NCBI GenBank assembly: GCA_963732775.1
Contig: CAVTAR010000001.1
Coordinates: forward strand, 434,001 to 498,000
From: CAVRQM01 sp963732775
GTDB taxonomy: Bacteria > Pseudomonadota > Alphaproteobacteria > Acetobacterales > Acetobacteraceae
Length of the DNA stretch: 64,000 bases
Direction of reading: 5' to 3'
The stretch's first letter is position 1, and every line of letters begins with the position of its first letter. This document shows, one piece after another, positions 1 to 9,194 of the stretch. The translations under genes were made by a program, and so were the position numbers. The notes under the pieces were generated by a model. The model was not told the DNA's origin and made no database searches. It saw nothing but the letters and a program-made list of their open reading frames with translations.

Positions 1-1
1 C

Positions 2-205
2 ACGACCGGCATCGGCCCGGACCTGCACCAGGCGGCGCGCGATGCCGTCTCGGGCATGATCGACCTGCTGGCGGCGCGGCACGGGATGCGACCGGTCGAC
101 GCCTACATGCTGTGCAGCGTCTGCGCCGACCTGCGCATCAGCGAGATCGTCGACATGCCGAACGTGCTGGTGTCGCTGTACCTGCCGCGCGTGGTGTTCG
201 GGTAA
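2..205 (+). CDS. Acetamidase/formamidase family protein, C-terminal part (5' end outside window)
   Basis: The window opens inside this gene; the frame starting at base 2 runs 67 codons to a TAA at 203-205. The translation begins TTGIGPDLHQAARDA and contains AYMLCSVCADLRISEIVD followed by a hydrophobic end. This matches the C-terminal signature of the FmdA/AmdA acetamidase/formamidase family: a TTG stretch, a helix, then a 'DAYxLxSxxxDLRIS' segment leading into the last beta strands. Family members hydrolyse short amides to ammonia and an organic acid in the cytoplasm. The catalytic part is not present, so the substrate cannot be judged. A REP palindrome follows the stop directly. Confidence 0.8.
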   Translation, partial: TTGIGPDLHQAARDAVSGMIDLLAARHGMRPVDAYMLCSVCADLRISEIVDMPNVLVSLYLPRVVFG

Positions 206-206
206 T

Positions 207-306
207 CGTCATTGCGAGGAGCCCTTCGCAACGAAGCAATCCAGCCCCGCCGCGCTGCGCGAACCTCCTGGATTGCCACGTCGCCGAGGGCTCCTCGCGA
301 TGACGG
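207..306. repeat. REP-type imperfect palindrome (type A)
   Basis: The left arm begins CGTCATTGCGAGGAGCCCTT and continues through a GAAGCAATCCAG segment. The right arm returns through CTGGATTGCCACGTCGCC and ends GGGCTCCTCGCGATGACGG. The arms pair imperfectly around a GC-rich centre to form one cruciform of about 100 bases. The 'GTCATTGCGAGGAG…GAAGCAATCCAG' core is a widespread repetitive extragenic palindrome in alphaproteobacteria. It lies between the stop of the amidase gene and the 3' end of the convergent gene at 323-881, so it may act as a bidirectional terminator or mRNA stabiliser (inference). Confidence 0.75.
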
Positions 307-322
307 CCGGATCTTGTCTACG

Positions 323-881
323 CTACGACCCCGGCTCGATCAGGTACACGCCCCAGATCATCCGCGCGAACTCGTCGTCGCTCGGCGTCGGTCCGTGTGC
401 CGGCGCATAGACCACGAAGGCCGGCCCGAGGTCGCCGATGCCGAGCATCCGCCCGTCGCGGCACAGCGCCAGGATCGGTTGCAGCGCGGCGAGTTCGGCG
501 GCGGAGAACTCCATGCGGTAGCCGTCGATGCCGTGTGCCACGATGCCACCGTGCGCGCCCCCTGCCGCTTCCAGCACGGCGAGCAGCGCGGGGCCCGCGA
601 AGACGTGCGGCTGGTGGTCGGTACGGCAGGGTGAAGGCGACGGTCCGCTGCGGCAGTGCCGCCATCGCCTCGACGCTGAAGGCGTGCGCGCGCTCCCACT
701 TCATGTCCTGGTGCGCCGCGAACTGGTCGAGCGGCGAGCTGGCCCCCCGGTTGTCCGCGACCCCCGCACCGGTCACGGTCAGCACCGTGCCGGTGCCCTG
801 CGGATGGCAGTCCTGGGCCAATGCCGGCAGCGGCGCGAGGGTGGCGAGCAGCAGCGCGCTCGTTCGGATGGAGACGTGCAT
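323..881 (-). CDS. Small periplasmic molybdopterin-binding-fold protein (frameshifted as read)
   Basis: The ATG at 881 opens a signal peptide (MHVSIRTSALLLATLAPLPALAQ). It is followed by a segment containing LTVTGAG and ALPQRTVAFTLPY. The frame breaks at about 620: dropping one C after the TAC of 'LPY' restores a continuous protein through VFAGPALLAVLEAAGG, GIDGYRMEFSAAELA and MIWGVYLIEPGS, stopping at 323. The restored protein of about 185 residues resembles short exported proteins built on the sulfite-oxidase/YedY-type molybdopterin fold, although no cofactor ligand can be assigned. The break is an extra G beside a GTAC, a signature shared with three other frameshifts in the window, so it is probably a consensus error. 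The exact function is unknown. Confidence 0.6.
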
Positions 882-1032
882 GGCATCGAGTCCTCGTTGC
901 GGCGCCGCACGCTATCACCCGTATGCGCGCAACGACAACAAAGGCCTCCGACGCGGCATCTCCCCCGCGCCGCCCGCCCGTCGTATAGGAGGCCCTCGGC
1001 GGGCCTGCCCGCCCAAACGCGAGGAAGCGCCC

Positions 1033-1950
1033 ATGTCGCCCGACACCCACACCATCCTCGATCCGCGCTTCCGCCGGCTGGTGTTCGGCCATACAAGGCT
1101 GGAGAAGCTGTACACCGGCTGCCGCTGGGCCGAGGGGCCGGCCTATTTCGCGGCCGGGCGCTACCTCGTGTGGTCGGACATCCCGAACGACCGCTTGCTG
1201 CGCTACGACGAGACCGACGGCCACGTCTCGGTGTTCCGCCACCCGGCGCACAACGAGAACGGCCACACCGTCGATCGGCAAGGCCGCCTCGTCTCCTGCG
1301 AGCATCGCGGCCGCTGCGTCAGCCGCACCGAGCACGACGGCAGCCGCACCGTGCTGGTCTCGCACCACGACGGCCGCAAGCTGAACTCGCCGAACGACGT
1401 TGTGGTGAAGTCGGACGATACCATCTGGTTCACCGACCCCACCTACGGCATCGACACGCATTACGAGGGCGACCGCGCCGAGAGCGAGATCGGCGCGAGC
1501 CACGTCTATCGCTTCGATCCGCGCGACGGCTCGCTGGCGATCGTGGTCGGCGACCTGCTCAAGCCGAACGGGCTGGCATTCTCGCCCGACGAGAGCCTGC
1601 TGTACGTGGTCGACACCGGCAACACGCACGACGCCTCGGTGACGCCGAAGATCTGCGCCTACCCCGTCACCGGCGGCGGCGCCCGCGTCGGCGCGGGCAG
1701 GCTGTTCAGCGAGAGCGACGCGGGACTGTACGACGGGCTGCGCGTCGACGAGGCGGGCCACGTCTGGAGCTCGGCCGGCGACGGCGTGCACTGCCTGCAC
1801 CCGGACGGCACGCTGATCGGCAAGATTCCGGTGCCCGAGATCGTGGCCAACGTCTGTTTCGGCGGCATCAAGCGCAACCGGCTGTTCATCTGCGGCCAGA
1901 CCTCGCTGTACTCGCTTTACGTCAACGCGCACGGCATCAGGGTCTGCTGA
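1033..1950 (+). CDS. SMP-30/gluconolactonase (LRE-like) family protein
   Basis: This is a 305-residue six-bladed beta-propeller enzyme. Family hallmarks are in place: the metal-ligand glutamate in WAEGP (about residue 34), SPNDVVVKSDDTIWFTDP (Asn about 121), KPNGLAFSPDE (Asn about 179) and the aspartate in YDGLRVDEAG (about 234). Such enzymes hydrolyse sugar lactones (gluconolactone or related aldonolactones) with a divalent metal. There is no signal peptide, so it is cytoplasmic. The ATG at 1033 is preceded by GAGGAAG, a usable ribosome site; the frame stays open upstream but loses homology. Its 3' end overlaps the convergent pyruvyl transferase gene by 14 bases. The substrate is not determinable. 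Confidence 0.85.
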   Translation: MSPDTHTILDPRFRRLVFGHTRLEKLYTGCRWAEGPAYFAAGRYLVWSDIPNDRLLRYDETDGHVSVFRHPAHNENGHTVDRQGRLVSCEHRGRCVSRTEHDGSRTVLVSHHDGRKLNSPNDVVVKSDDTIWFTDPTYGIDTHYEGDRAESEIGASHVYRFDPRDGSLAIVVGDLLKPNGLAFSPDESLLYVVDTGNTHDASVTPKICAYPVTGGGARVGAGRLFSESDAGLYDGLRVDEAGHVWSSAGDGVHCLHPDGTLIGKIPVPEIVANVCFGGIKRNRLFICGQTSLYSLYVNAHGIRVC

Positions 1951-3276
1951 CGCTCGCCGCCAGGGCCACCCGGGCCGCGGCCATCGCGCCGTCGAGCCGT
2001 GCCCGCATCCGCGCGAGCCCCGGCCGGACCGCGCGATGGAACAGCGCCGCCGCCTCGGGCGACTGGTCCGGGTCCACCAGCGGCCAGCCGCCGGGCGCGA
2101 ACCACTCGCCGGCGCCGAGGCTGCCCAGCAGGTCGCCAATCTTGGGCTGCAGCAGCCCGTGCACGACGCAGCCCGCGGCGAGCCCGGCGATGACCCCGTG
2201 CAGGCGCGACGAGACCACCATCCGGCTGTCGCCGCACAGTGCGGCCAGGCGCTCCCAGCGGTCGACGAAGGTCACGTCCTCGCCGCCCACGCCGGCATTC
2301 ACGCCGGCCCCCACGCTGGCACCCACGCTGGCGCGATCCAGCGCCTCCTCCATGCCGACCACCAGCACGCGGCGGCCGTCGCGGCGCAGCGTGGCGGCGA
2401 AATCGAGGGCGGCGCGGTTCGCCGCCACGTCGGCCGGGCCGTTCGGCGTGCGCGGGATGACGATGGCGTCGGTCGTCCGTTCGCCGGCCGGCGGCGTGCC
2501 CGCCGCATCGCGCAGCAGCGCGCGCGCCAGGATCGGGTCGGGGAACCAGGTCGCGGCCGGGTTGATCGCCCGTGCCGCTGCCAGCGTGTCGGCGTCGCGC
2601 AGCCCGACCCAGGCGGCGCCCGCCAGCAGCTTGCGATACGCCGCGCGCCAGCCCGGCGCGGCCAGCGATTCGGCCGAGCCGCCGACGCCCAGCAACGCCC
2701 AGGGCACGCCCTGTCGCGCCAGCCAGTCGACCCAGGCCTCGGCGTGCAGCGGGAAGTGCGGCGCGCCCAGCAGCCCGCCGCCGCCGATCACCACCAGCGC
2801 CCCCCGGCCTTCGCCGCGCGGCAACAGCTCGCCGCGCAGCAGCGCGTCCGGCGGGAACACCGCCCCGCCGACGAAGGGATAGGGAGCGCGCCGCTCCCAG
2901 CTCGTCGCCGCCAGTGCGAGCGGGCCCGGCAGCAACTGGCCGAGCAGGCCGGCCACCGCGTCCGCCTGCGCCGCGTCGCCCAAATTGCCGTTGCCGTAGG
3001 CGCCGAACAGCAGCACGCGCGCCGACCGCGCGCCCGGCCCGTCGTCCGGCCCGTCCTCCGGCCAGCGCGCCGGCGGGCCGTCGTCGAGCGCCGCCACGGC
3101 GAGGCGGCGGCGGTAGCGCTCCGACATCTCCTCCAGTCCAGCAGCACGCGCGAGAAATCCCGTGCCGACAGCGCCATGGCGGCGTAGTGCGCCACCACCG
3201 CCTCGCTCTCCGGCGCCCGGCCGAGGATCAGCCCGAACAGCTGGCGGATCTCCTCCGCGGTCAGCGTCGTGCTCAC
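1937..3276 (-). CDS. Polysaccharide pyruvyl transferase family protein with DUF4214-like N-terminus (frameshifted)
   Basis: The main body (Met at 3127, 396 residues) has the pyruvyl transferase pattern: LLFGAYGNGNLGDAAQADAV near the start, VVIGGGGLLG in the middle and SSRLHGVIAGLAAG near the end. These proteins put ketal pyruvate on surface or capsular sugars. Upstream, a GTG at 3276 overlaps the TGA of the DUF4139 gene (GTGA) and starts a short helical segment, EEIRQLFGLILGRAPESEA, like the DUF4214 module common at the front of glycan enzymes. That segment joins the body if one base is restored near 3134 (reading LLDSEEMSERY), so this is one gene of about 446 residues with a one-base deletion. 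A tandem repeat encodes ASVGASVGAGVNAG (2287-2333). Confidence 0.75.
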
Positions 3277-5277
3277 AGGCCGAGCTGCGCCACGGCGTCC
3301 GCCAGCGCGTCCTGCGCGGCGACCGAGGCGCGCCCGGCCGCCGCGGTGCGGGCGTCGATGTCGGCGAGCCCGTCCTCGGCCTGCTCCAGCGAGCGCACCA
3401 GCCGGCCGCGCAGCGTGTCGGTGGCGCTGACCGCGCCGAGGTTGGCGCGGATGCGCTGCTCGTCGGCCACCAGTGCGGCGCGCTGGTCCTGCAGCCGCCG
3501 CAGCTCGTCGGCCCGCGCCCCGGCCGCCGCGCGCAGGTCCGCGACGTGCTGCAACGCCGCGCGCGCCTTGTCGCCGAGCCCCAACTCGCCGAGCAGCGCC
3601 ACCACCAACGACGGGTCGTCGCTCAGCACCGTGGTCTGCTCCAGCATACGGTCGGCGTTGGCGACGATCCGGGTCGTCGCGCCCGCGGGCAGCGCCACGT
3701 CGAGCCGCCAGGCGCCGGCGGTCTGCTCGACCGCGATCCCGGCCGGCTCGGTCGTCAGCGTCGTGTCCGGCTCGCGCGGCACCTCGACGATGACGTGCCG
3801 CGCCTTCGCCGCCGGATAGGCCGCGGCCAGCGCCACCGCGGTCGCGTGCCGCTCGCGCCGCGTCAGGTGCAGCACGCCGCGCGCCGCGGTCAGGCCGACC
3901 AGCGTGGTCGCGTCTGCCGAAGTCCCAGTCGGCGGTGATCCCGGCATCCTCGGCGAAGGTCAGCAGCCGGCGGGCACCCTGGGGGAACGGCCCGAGCCGT
4001 GCGTCGCCCGCGAAGCCGGTGCCGCCCAGCGTCGTGACCGCCCCCGGCGGCAGGCCGGCGCCGGTGTCGTTGACCAGCTCCACGGCGGCCAGCGGATGCC
4101 GCGCGAAGCCGCCCAGCAGCCGCACCTCGCGCGCCGGCAGCATGCGGTCGAGGAACGGCACGTCCGCGGTGTGGCCCGCGGCCAGGCTGAGCGGGCTGGC
4201 CAGGGTGAACGCGGTGGCGATCTGGCTGCCGCCCGATACCGCCGGCTCGCTCGGCGGCGCGATCGGGGCCGCCGGCTCGCGCGCCCGCAGCATCGCGAAC
4301 GCGGGCGGGGCCATAGGCGCGGCGGCGGGCGCCGGCAGGGCTGCCGCCTTGGCCGCCACGCCACCCTCGTCGACCCGGGCGGCCGGGCGATCCAGCAGGT
4401 CGACCGGGATTTCCGGGCGGGCGACGCGCTGGGTCGCGTAGATGTCTTGATGGAACGCGACCGGGTTGCCGGCCTGCAGCGTCACCGCCACGTCCGCCCA
4501 GTCGGCGAGCCCGGCATTCTCCAGCACCGCCCAGCCCTGCAGCCGCGCATGATCCTCGCCGGCGCCATCCTTTTCCAAGCCGGGCAGGACCAGGCGATAG
4601 GCCGCCTTCCACAGCGGCGTCGCCAGCACCATGCCCACTTCCACCGTCCGCGTGCCGGTGCCGTCCAGGCGAATGTCCAGGTGGCGGCGGTCCGACGCGG
4701 CGGCCCCGCGTTCGGACTCCAGCGCCGCGGCGAGCTTGGCCCGCAGCACGGGGTCGGCGACCTGCACCGCGGCCGCGTCCTCCAGCACGAACTGCTGCAG
4801 CCCGGCATCGCCGAGCAGCGTCACCCTGGTGCGCGCCGGCCGCAGCGGCTGCCCGGGCGCCTGGGGCGGCACCGCGACCGGCTCGGCATCCAGGATGCGC
4901 CCGACCAGCGGCGTCGCGCCGGCCACCGACACCTCGACGCCGCGCAACGCCCGCAGCAGGTCGAGCGGGCGGAGCAGCGCCGCGCGCGGGATCGGCAGAT
5001 CGGCGAACGCGGCATCGCCGGCGGACTCGCCCGGCAGCTCGACGCCCCGCACCGATCCCGCCGCGTCGCGCACGACGAGCGAGCGCAGCGCGTCGCTCAC
5101 GTCCGCGCGCGGCAGGTCGAGCCCCAGCGTCGCCGCGCCCTCCGCGCGCGCCTCGTACGCGAAGTAACCCACGCCGCCCTGCGTCAGCTCGGCCCGACGT
5201 AGCGTGAGTTTCTGGGCGCTCGCTGCGTTCGACGCACCCAGCCAGATCGCGCCCGCTACCAGCACTGCCTGTCGCAT
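3273..5277 (-). CDS. DUF4139 domain-containing exported protein (mucoidy-inhibitor-like, frameshifted)
   Basis: The ATG at 5277 follows a strong GAGGAGG-type ribosome site and starts a signal peptide (MRQAVLVAGAIWLGASNAASAQ). The first 450 residues contain VEVGMVLATPLWKAAYRL and the linker TADVPFLDRMLPAREVRLL typical of the DUF4139 beta-rich domain. After a one-base break near 3918 the protein continues with ATTLVGLTAARGVLHLTRRE, HVIVEVPREPD and a coiled-coil-like Ala/Arg-rich tail ending at 3273. Proteins of this type are periplasmic or surface-associated; some were named for suppressing mucoidy in other bacteria. The stop overlaps the start of the pyruvyl transferase (GTGA), so the two are translated together, which fits an envelope-glycan role (inference). 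Confidence 0.75.
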
Positions 5278-5555
5278 CCTCGCCTCCTCGCCCCAATGGG
5301 GAGCGTAGCATCGACCGCGGCGCCTCGGTGCGAGTGGCGACGGAAGCAGATGTTGCTGTTTTGCCACGCACCGCGTCATCTCGATAACACTGGCCGGGTG
5401 GCTGGCGGGAAAAGCCTTGCCCGGCCTCTCTGCGGCACCGTAACACTGCCCCGAGCGACGAGACTCGACGTTCGCACGCGCAGCGGGGCAGACTGGGTGA
5501 ACCGTTGCGGCGCGCATGGCTGGCGTCGCGACCAGAAAGAAAGGACACGCCAAAA

Positions 5556-6146
5556 ATGTCGCAGATTTCCCGCCGCAACCTGATCACCGCCGGGTCCGGC
5601 ATCACGCTTGCCGCGGCGATCGGTCTCGTGCGCCCGGCGCTGGCCCAGCAGGGCGAGATCGTCATGGGTGACGGCTACTCGGTGATGGCCTCCGACGAGC
5701 GCCTGACCACCTGGGTGCAGCTGATCGACGCCGGCGGCCTGCAGGCCTATGCGCGCGCGCCGCGGCCATACACGGTGTTCCCGGTCACGGACTCGGTGTT
5801 CGCGCAGAACCCGCAGATCGTGAAGCAGCTGCTCGGCTACCTGTACAGCTCGGGCACGCACAACAGCCAGGACGCCTTCCCCGACACCACCACCATCGTC
5901 AAGCTGGTGCGCAGCCATGTCGTGGCCGGCAAGCACTACGCCAACGAGGTGATGGGCAAGAACATCACCGTGCAGACGATCGCGGGCACGCCGCTGCACA
6001 TCGATGGCACCAACCCGGGCGCCGTCAAGATCACGTGGGAGAGTGCGGCCAACGGCAAGTCGCTCTCGGCCCACCTGGTGGACGCGCCGATCACCTGCAC
6101 CAACGCGGTGATCTACATCGTCGACGCCGTGGAGTGGATGGGCTGA
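5556..6146 (+). CDS. Fasciclin (FAS1) domain exported protein
   Basis: This is a 196-residue protein. It starts with MSQISRRNLITAGSG, a twin-arginine-like signal, followed by a hydrophobic stretch and a cleavage region at RPALAQQ. The mature part carries FAS1 features: TTWVQLIDAGGLQAY, YTVFPVTDSVF, a helix with VKQLLGYLYSSGTH, the H-box-like LVRSHVVAGKHY, and the final DAPITCTNAVIYIVDAVEWMG. FAS1 domains mediate adhesion or protein–protein contacts outside the cytoplasm. The ATG at 5556 is preceded by AGAAAGAAAGGA. The gene is divergent from the DUF4139 gene across about 280 bases, which must hold both promoters. A strong hairpin follows the stop. Confidence 0.85.
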   Translation: MSQISRRNLITAGSGITLAAAIGLVRPALAQQGEIVMGDGYSVMASDERLTTWVQLIDAGGLQAYARAPRPYTVFPVTDSVFAQNPQIVKQLLGYLYSSGTHNSQDAFPDTTTIVKLVRSHVVAGKHYANEVMGKNITVQTIAGTPLHIDGTNPGAVKITWESAANGKSLSAHLVDAPITCTNAVIYIVDAVEWMG

Positions 6147-6152
6147 TCCGCC

Positions 6153-6177
6153 GGGGCGCGGCCCTCGGTCGCGCCCC
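6153..6177. terminator. Hairpin terminator-like structure
   Basis: A perfect 8-bp stem, GGGGCGCG (6153-6160) with CGCGCCCC (6170-6177), encloses a 9-base loop. It lies 6 bases after the stop of the fasciclin gene and between two convergent genes. There is no T-tract, as is common in high-GC bacteria, so terminator function is inferred. Confidence 0.45.
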
Positions 6178-6231
6178 ACGCTTCCCGGCCGGGGTCTGCC
6201 GCTCCCGCCGTCGCCCGCCGCGTCGCCGCGA

Positions 6232-6903
6232 TCAGGGCTGTGCGATCGCGCCGAACCCCAAGAACCCGGCCTGCGGATCGGACCCCGAACTGGTGGACTG
6301 CGCGTAGTGCACCCGTGGCCGGGCCTGTTCGGACCCGGCCGAGGCCGCTGACGGACGCGCCGCGGCGATCGATGCGGCGATCCGCGCCGAACTCCCGCGC
6401 TTGCCCCCCGGCGTACCTGGCCCGCCGGCATCCTGGCCCGAGGCCACGCCGACGCTGGCGGCGCGTGCAGCGGGCGAGGCACCGCGCAACGAGAGCAGCA
6501 GGAAGGTGATGTCGTTGCGGCCGAGGTCGACCGACATCTCGAGCGCCGTCATCCCCAGCACGTTGTCGGCATTGAGATCGGCCCCACGCGCCAGCGCGTC
6601 CTTGGCGGCCGGCATGTCGCCGCGGTCGATCGCGTCGAACAGCGCCTCGGTCGGCGGCAGGTCGGTCGGCAGATGCTGCGCCGGCGCCGCCGGCTGCTGG
6701 CTCGTCGCCCCCGGCAGCGCCGGCGGGGCAGGCGGGGCGCGCGGCGGCAGCGGTCGGCTCGGCACCGGCGGCGAGAAGCCGTTCGAGCCGGCGCCACCGC
6801 CGCCGAACGCCTGCGCCAGCGCGGCGGGCGCGCCCAGCGAGAGGGCGGCCGGGATGGCCAGCAGCAGCACCATGGCAGATTTCGGCGACATGCGGATATC
6901 CAT
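6232..6903 (-). CDS. Exported ankyrin-repeat protein
   Basis: The start is ATG 6903 (MDIRMSPKSAM) or ATG 6891. The frame is open further upstream, but the signal peptide VLLLAIPAALSLGAPAALAQA begins here. After a Gly- and Pro-rich linker come about two ankyrin units: EALFDAIDRGDMPAAKDALARGADLNADN and GMTALEMSVDLGRNDITFLLLS. The rest is an Ala/Ser/Gly-rich tail of low complexity. The length is about 223 residues. Ankyrin units mediate protein binding, probably here in the periplasm. The gene converges on the fasciclin gene, with a hairpin between them. No partner can be named. Confidence 0.75.
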   Translation of the reverse strand: MDIRMSPKSAMVLLLAIPAALSLGAPAALAQAFGGGGAGSNGFSPPVPSRPLPPRAPPAPPALPGATSQQPAAPAQHLPTDLPPTEALFDAIDRGDMPAAKDALARGADLNADNVLGMTALEMSVDLGRNDITFLLLSLRGASPAARAASVGVASGQDAGGPGTPGGKRGSSARIAASIAAARPSAASAGSEQARPRVHYAQSTSSGSDPQAGFLGFGAIAQP

Positions 6904-7011
6904 CTCGAATCCATGACGGAAATGCCGGCCGGGCGCCGTCCGATCCGACGCCCCGAAGGCGAAGCCGGTCCATAGCACGCCCCGCGCGCCGCGTCGCAAG
7001 CCGCCTTTGCG

Positions 7012-9188
7012 TCAGGCCGCCTCGCGCCACCACGCCGCGACGGCGAGCCCCAGGATCAGCAGCAGGGCCAGCCAGCCCGGCAGCAGCGGCACGGCGGCAA
7101 CGCCGGTGACGACATGGGCGTCGCGGCGCGGCAGCCCGATCCAGTCGCGCCCCGCGCTCGCCTGCCCGGCGGCCACCCGGCGCAGCGCCGGGATCGCTGC
7201 CGCCGCGCCGGGAACCGCGCTGGATATTGCGCCTGCGCCCCCCAGCCAGTGCACGCTGCCGCCGCTGGCCCGCGCCAAGGCGTCGAGCGGGCCGGCGCTG
7301 GCTCGCAGGTCGGCGAACTCCAGGGCGTCGCCGAGCCCGACCGCGGCGAACGCGGTGCGCGTGCCGTCGCTCGCCCGCCACACCCCGGGCTGCGGCGCCG
7401 GCTGCGTGGCGGTCGCCTGTCCGGGGCCGGTCGCGCGCAGCGCCAGCTCCGAGGTCGTGCCGTCCGGCGCGGTGACGGACAGCGCCGGCGCCGGAGCCGC
7501 CTCGGTGCTGGTGCGGGTCCAGGTGACGGCGGCGTGTCCCGAATTGGTAGCGACCGCCGCGCCGAGGGACTCCTCCTCCAGCGCCGGCTGGCGCAGCAGC
7601 CAGTGCGTCACCCGGCGCAGCAGCTCGGCCTGCGGCCCGCCGCCCTGGTGGCCGCGCGACCACAGCCAGATCTGATCGGACAGCAGCAGCGCCACCCGGC
7701 CCTTGTCCACCCGGTCGAGCACCAGCAGCGGCGACGCCTCGGCCGCGCCGCCGCCCGCCGACATCAGCACCTGGCCGTGCATGCCGTCGGCGGCGACGTA
7801 GCGATACCACGGCCCCCACGCCGCCTCGGCCGCTCCCCCCGTGTCTGACGCAACAGGCGGCAATCCGGGCAGCGAGGCCGTCACCGGGTGGCGGCGGCCG
7901 AGGGCCGTCACCGCCGGGCGGAACGCCCCGGTGATCACCGCGTCCGGGTTGGTCTGCCCGTCGGCGTCGCGCAGCGGGTGCGCCGGCAGCACCGGCTGCA
8001 GCGGCGATTCGTCGAGCGACAGCGGCCCGGCGAACTCCGGCCCCACGCTGACCAGCAGCGCGCCGCCGCGCCGCACGTAGTCGGCGATGTTGCGCACATA
8101 GGGCAGGGCGAGGATGCCGCGGTTCTGGAAGCGGTCGAGGACGATGAGGTCGAACTCGCCGATCTTCTGCTGGAACAGCTCGCGCGTCGGAAAGGCGATC
8201 AGCGCCAGTTCGGCGAGCGGCGTCAGCGTCGTCCTTGTCGGGCGGGCGCAGGATGGTGAAGTGGACCAGGTCGACCGCCGGGTCGGATTTCAGCAGCCGC
8301 CGCCAGGTGCGCTCGCCGGCGTGCGGCTCGCCCGAGACGAGCAGCACGCGCAGCCGGTCGCGCACGCCGTTGACCTGCGCCACCACGCGGTTGTTGGTGG
8401 TGGAGACCTCTCCCGGCAGCTCGTTCACGGTGAGCTCGATGGCGCTCGGCCCCTCGCGGGTGATCGGGATGGTGATGTCGTGCGGCTCGCCCACCGGCAC
8501 GCTCTCGACCCGCGGCGGCTCGCCGTCGCGGCGGATGGTGAGCGTGGCCGGCTGGTCCGGGCGGGGCACGCCCAGGTCGTCGATCACGGCGCGGAACGTC
8601 ACCGACTTGCCCACCACGCCGAACTCCGGCGCCTGCAGCAGGCGCACCCGGCGGTCCGTCTCGCCCTCGTGGCCGGCCAGCAGCACGTGCAGCGGCGCCC
8701 CGTGGCGCCAGGCTGGCGGCACGTCGTGCACCTGCCCGTCGGTCACCGCGACCACGCCGGCGAGCCGGTCGGCCGGGATCGTGGCGAGCGTCCGCTCCAG
8801 CGCCGTGAACAGCTGCGTGCCGCCGGCGGCACTGTCCGCCACCACCACGGTGCGCAGCTCGAGGCCCCCGGCCGCGCCGCCCGTCCGCCTCCAGCGCGGC
8901 CCGTGCCGCACGCGCCAGCGCCGCCCGGCCGCCCACGTCCATCGAGGCGGTCTGGTCCACCGCCACCACCGCGATGTCGGGCAGCGGCAGCCGCGTCTCG
9001 CGGACCGCGCGCGGCCCGCACAGCCAGCCGAGCAGCACCGCGAAGGCGAGCCCGCGCCACAGCGCGCCGCTTGCCCGCCGCCACAGCGCGAAGCCCACCA
9101 CGCCGGCGCACAGCAATGCCAGCGCCGCCAGCAGCCACGGCGGCGCGATGGGCACGAGGCGGATCGCCGAGATCACCTGCTGCTGCAT
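7012..9188 (-). CDS. Large membrane protein of the MoxR/DUF58/DUF4159 cluster (glutamine-amidotransferase-like; two frameshifts)
   Basis: The ATG at 9188 lies 6 bases after the stop of the DUF4159 gene. Two N-terminal membrane segments are followed by a VWA-like strand, DIAVVAVDQTASMDVG. After a break near 8885 the protein goes on through LELRTVVVADSAAGGTQLF, LAGVVAVTDGQVHD, beta domains and VNGVRDRLRVLLVSGEPHAGERTWRRLLK. After a second break near 8232 come LALPYVRNIADYVRRGGALLVSVGPEF and a C-terminal membrane helix ending WWREAA. The restored length of about 725 residues and the Gly-Gly-Ala-Leu class-I-amidotransferase-like region fit the last gene of this conserved alphaproteobacterial cluster. 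The catalytic cysteine of true amidotransferases is not evident. Function unknown. Confidence 0.7.
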
Positions 9189-9194
9189 CGCGCG

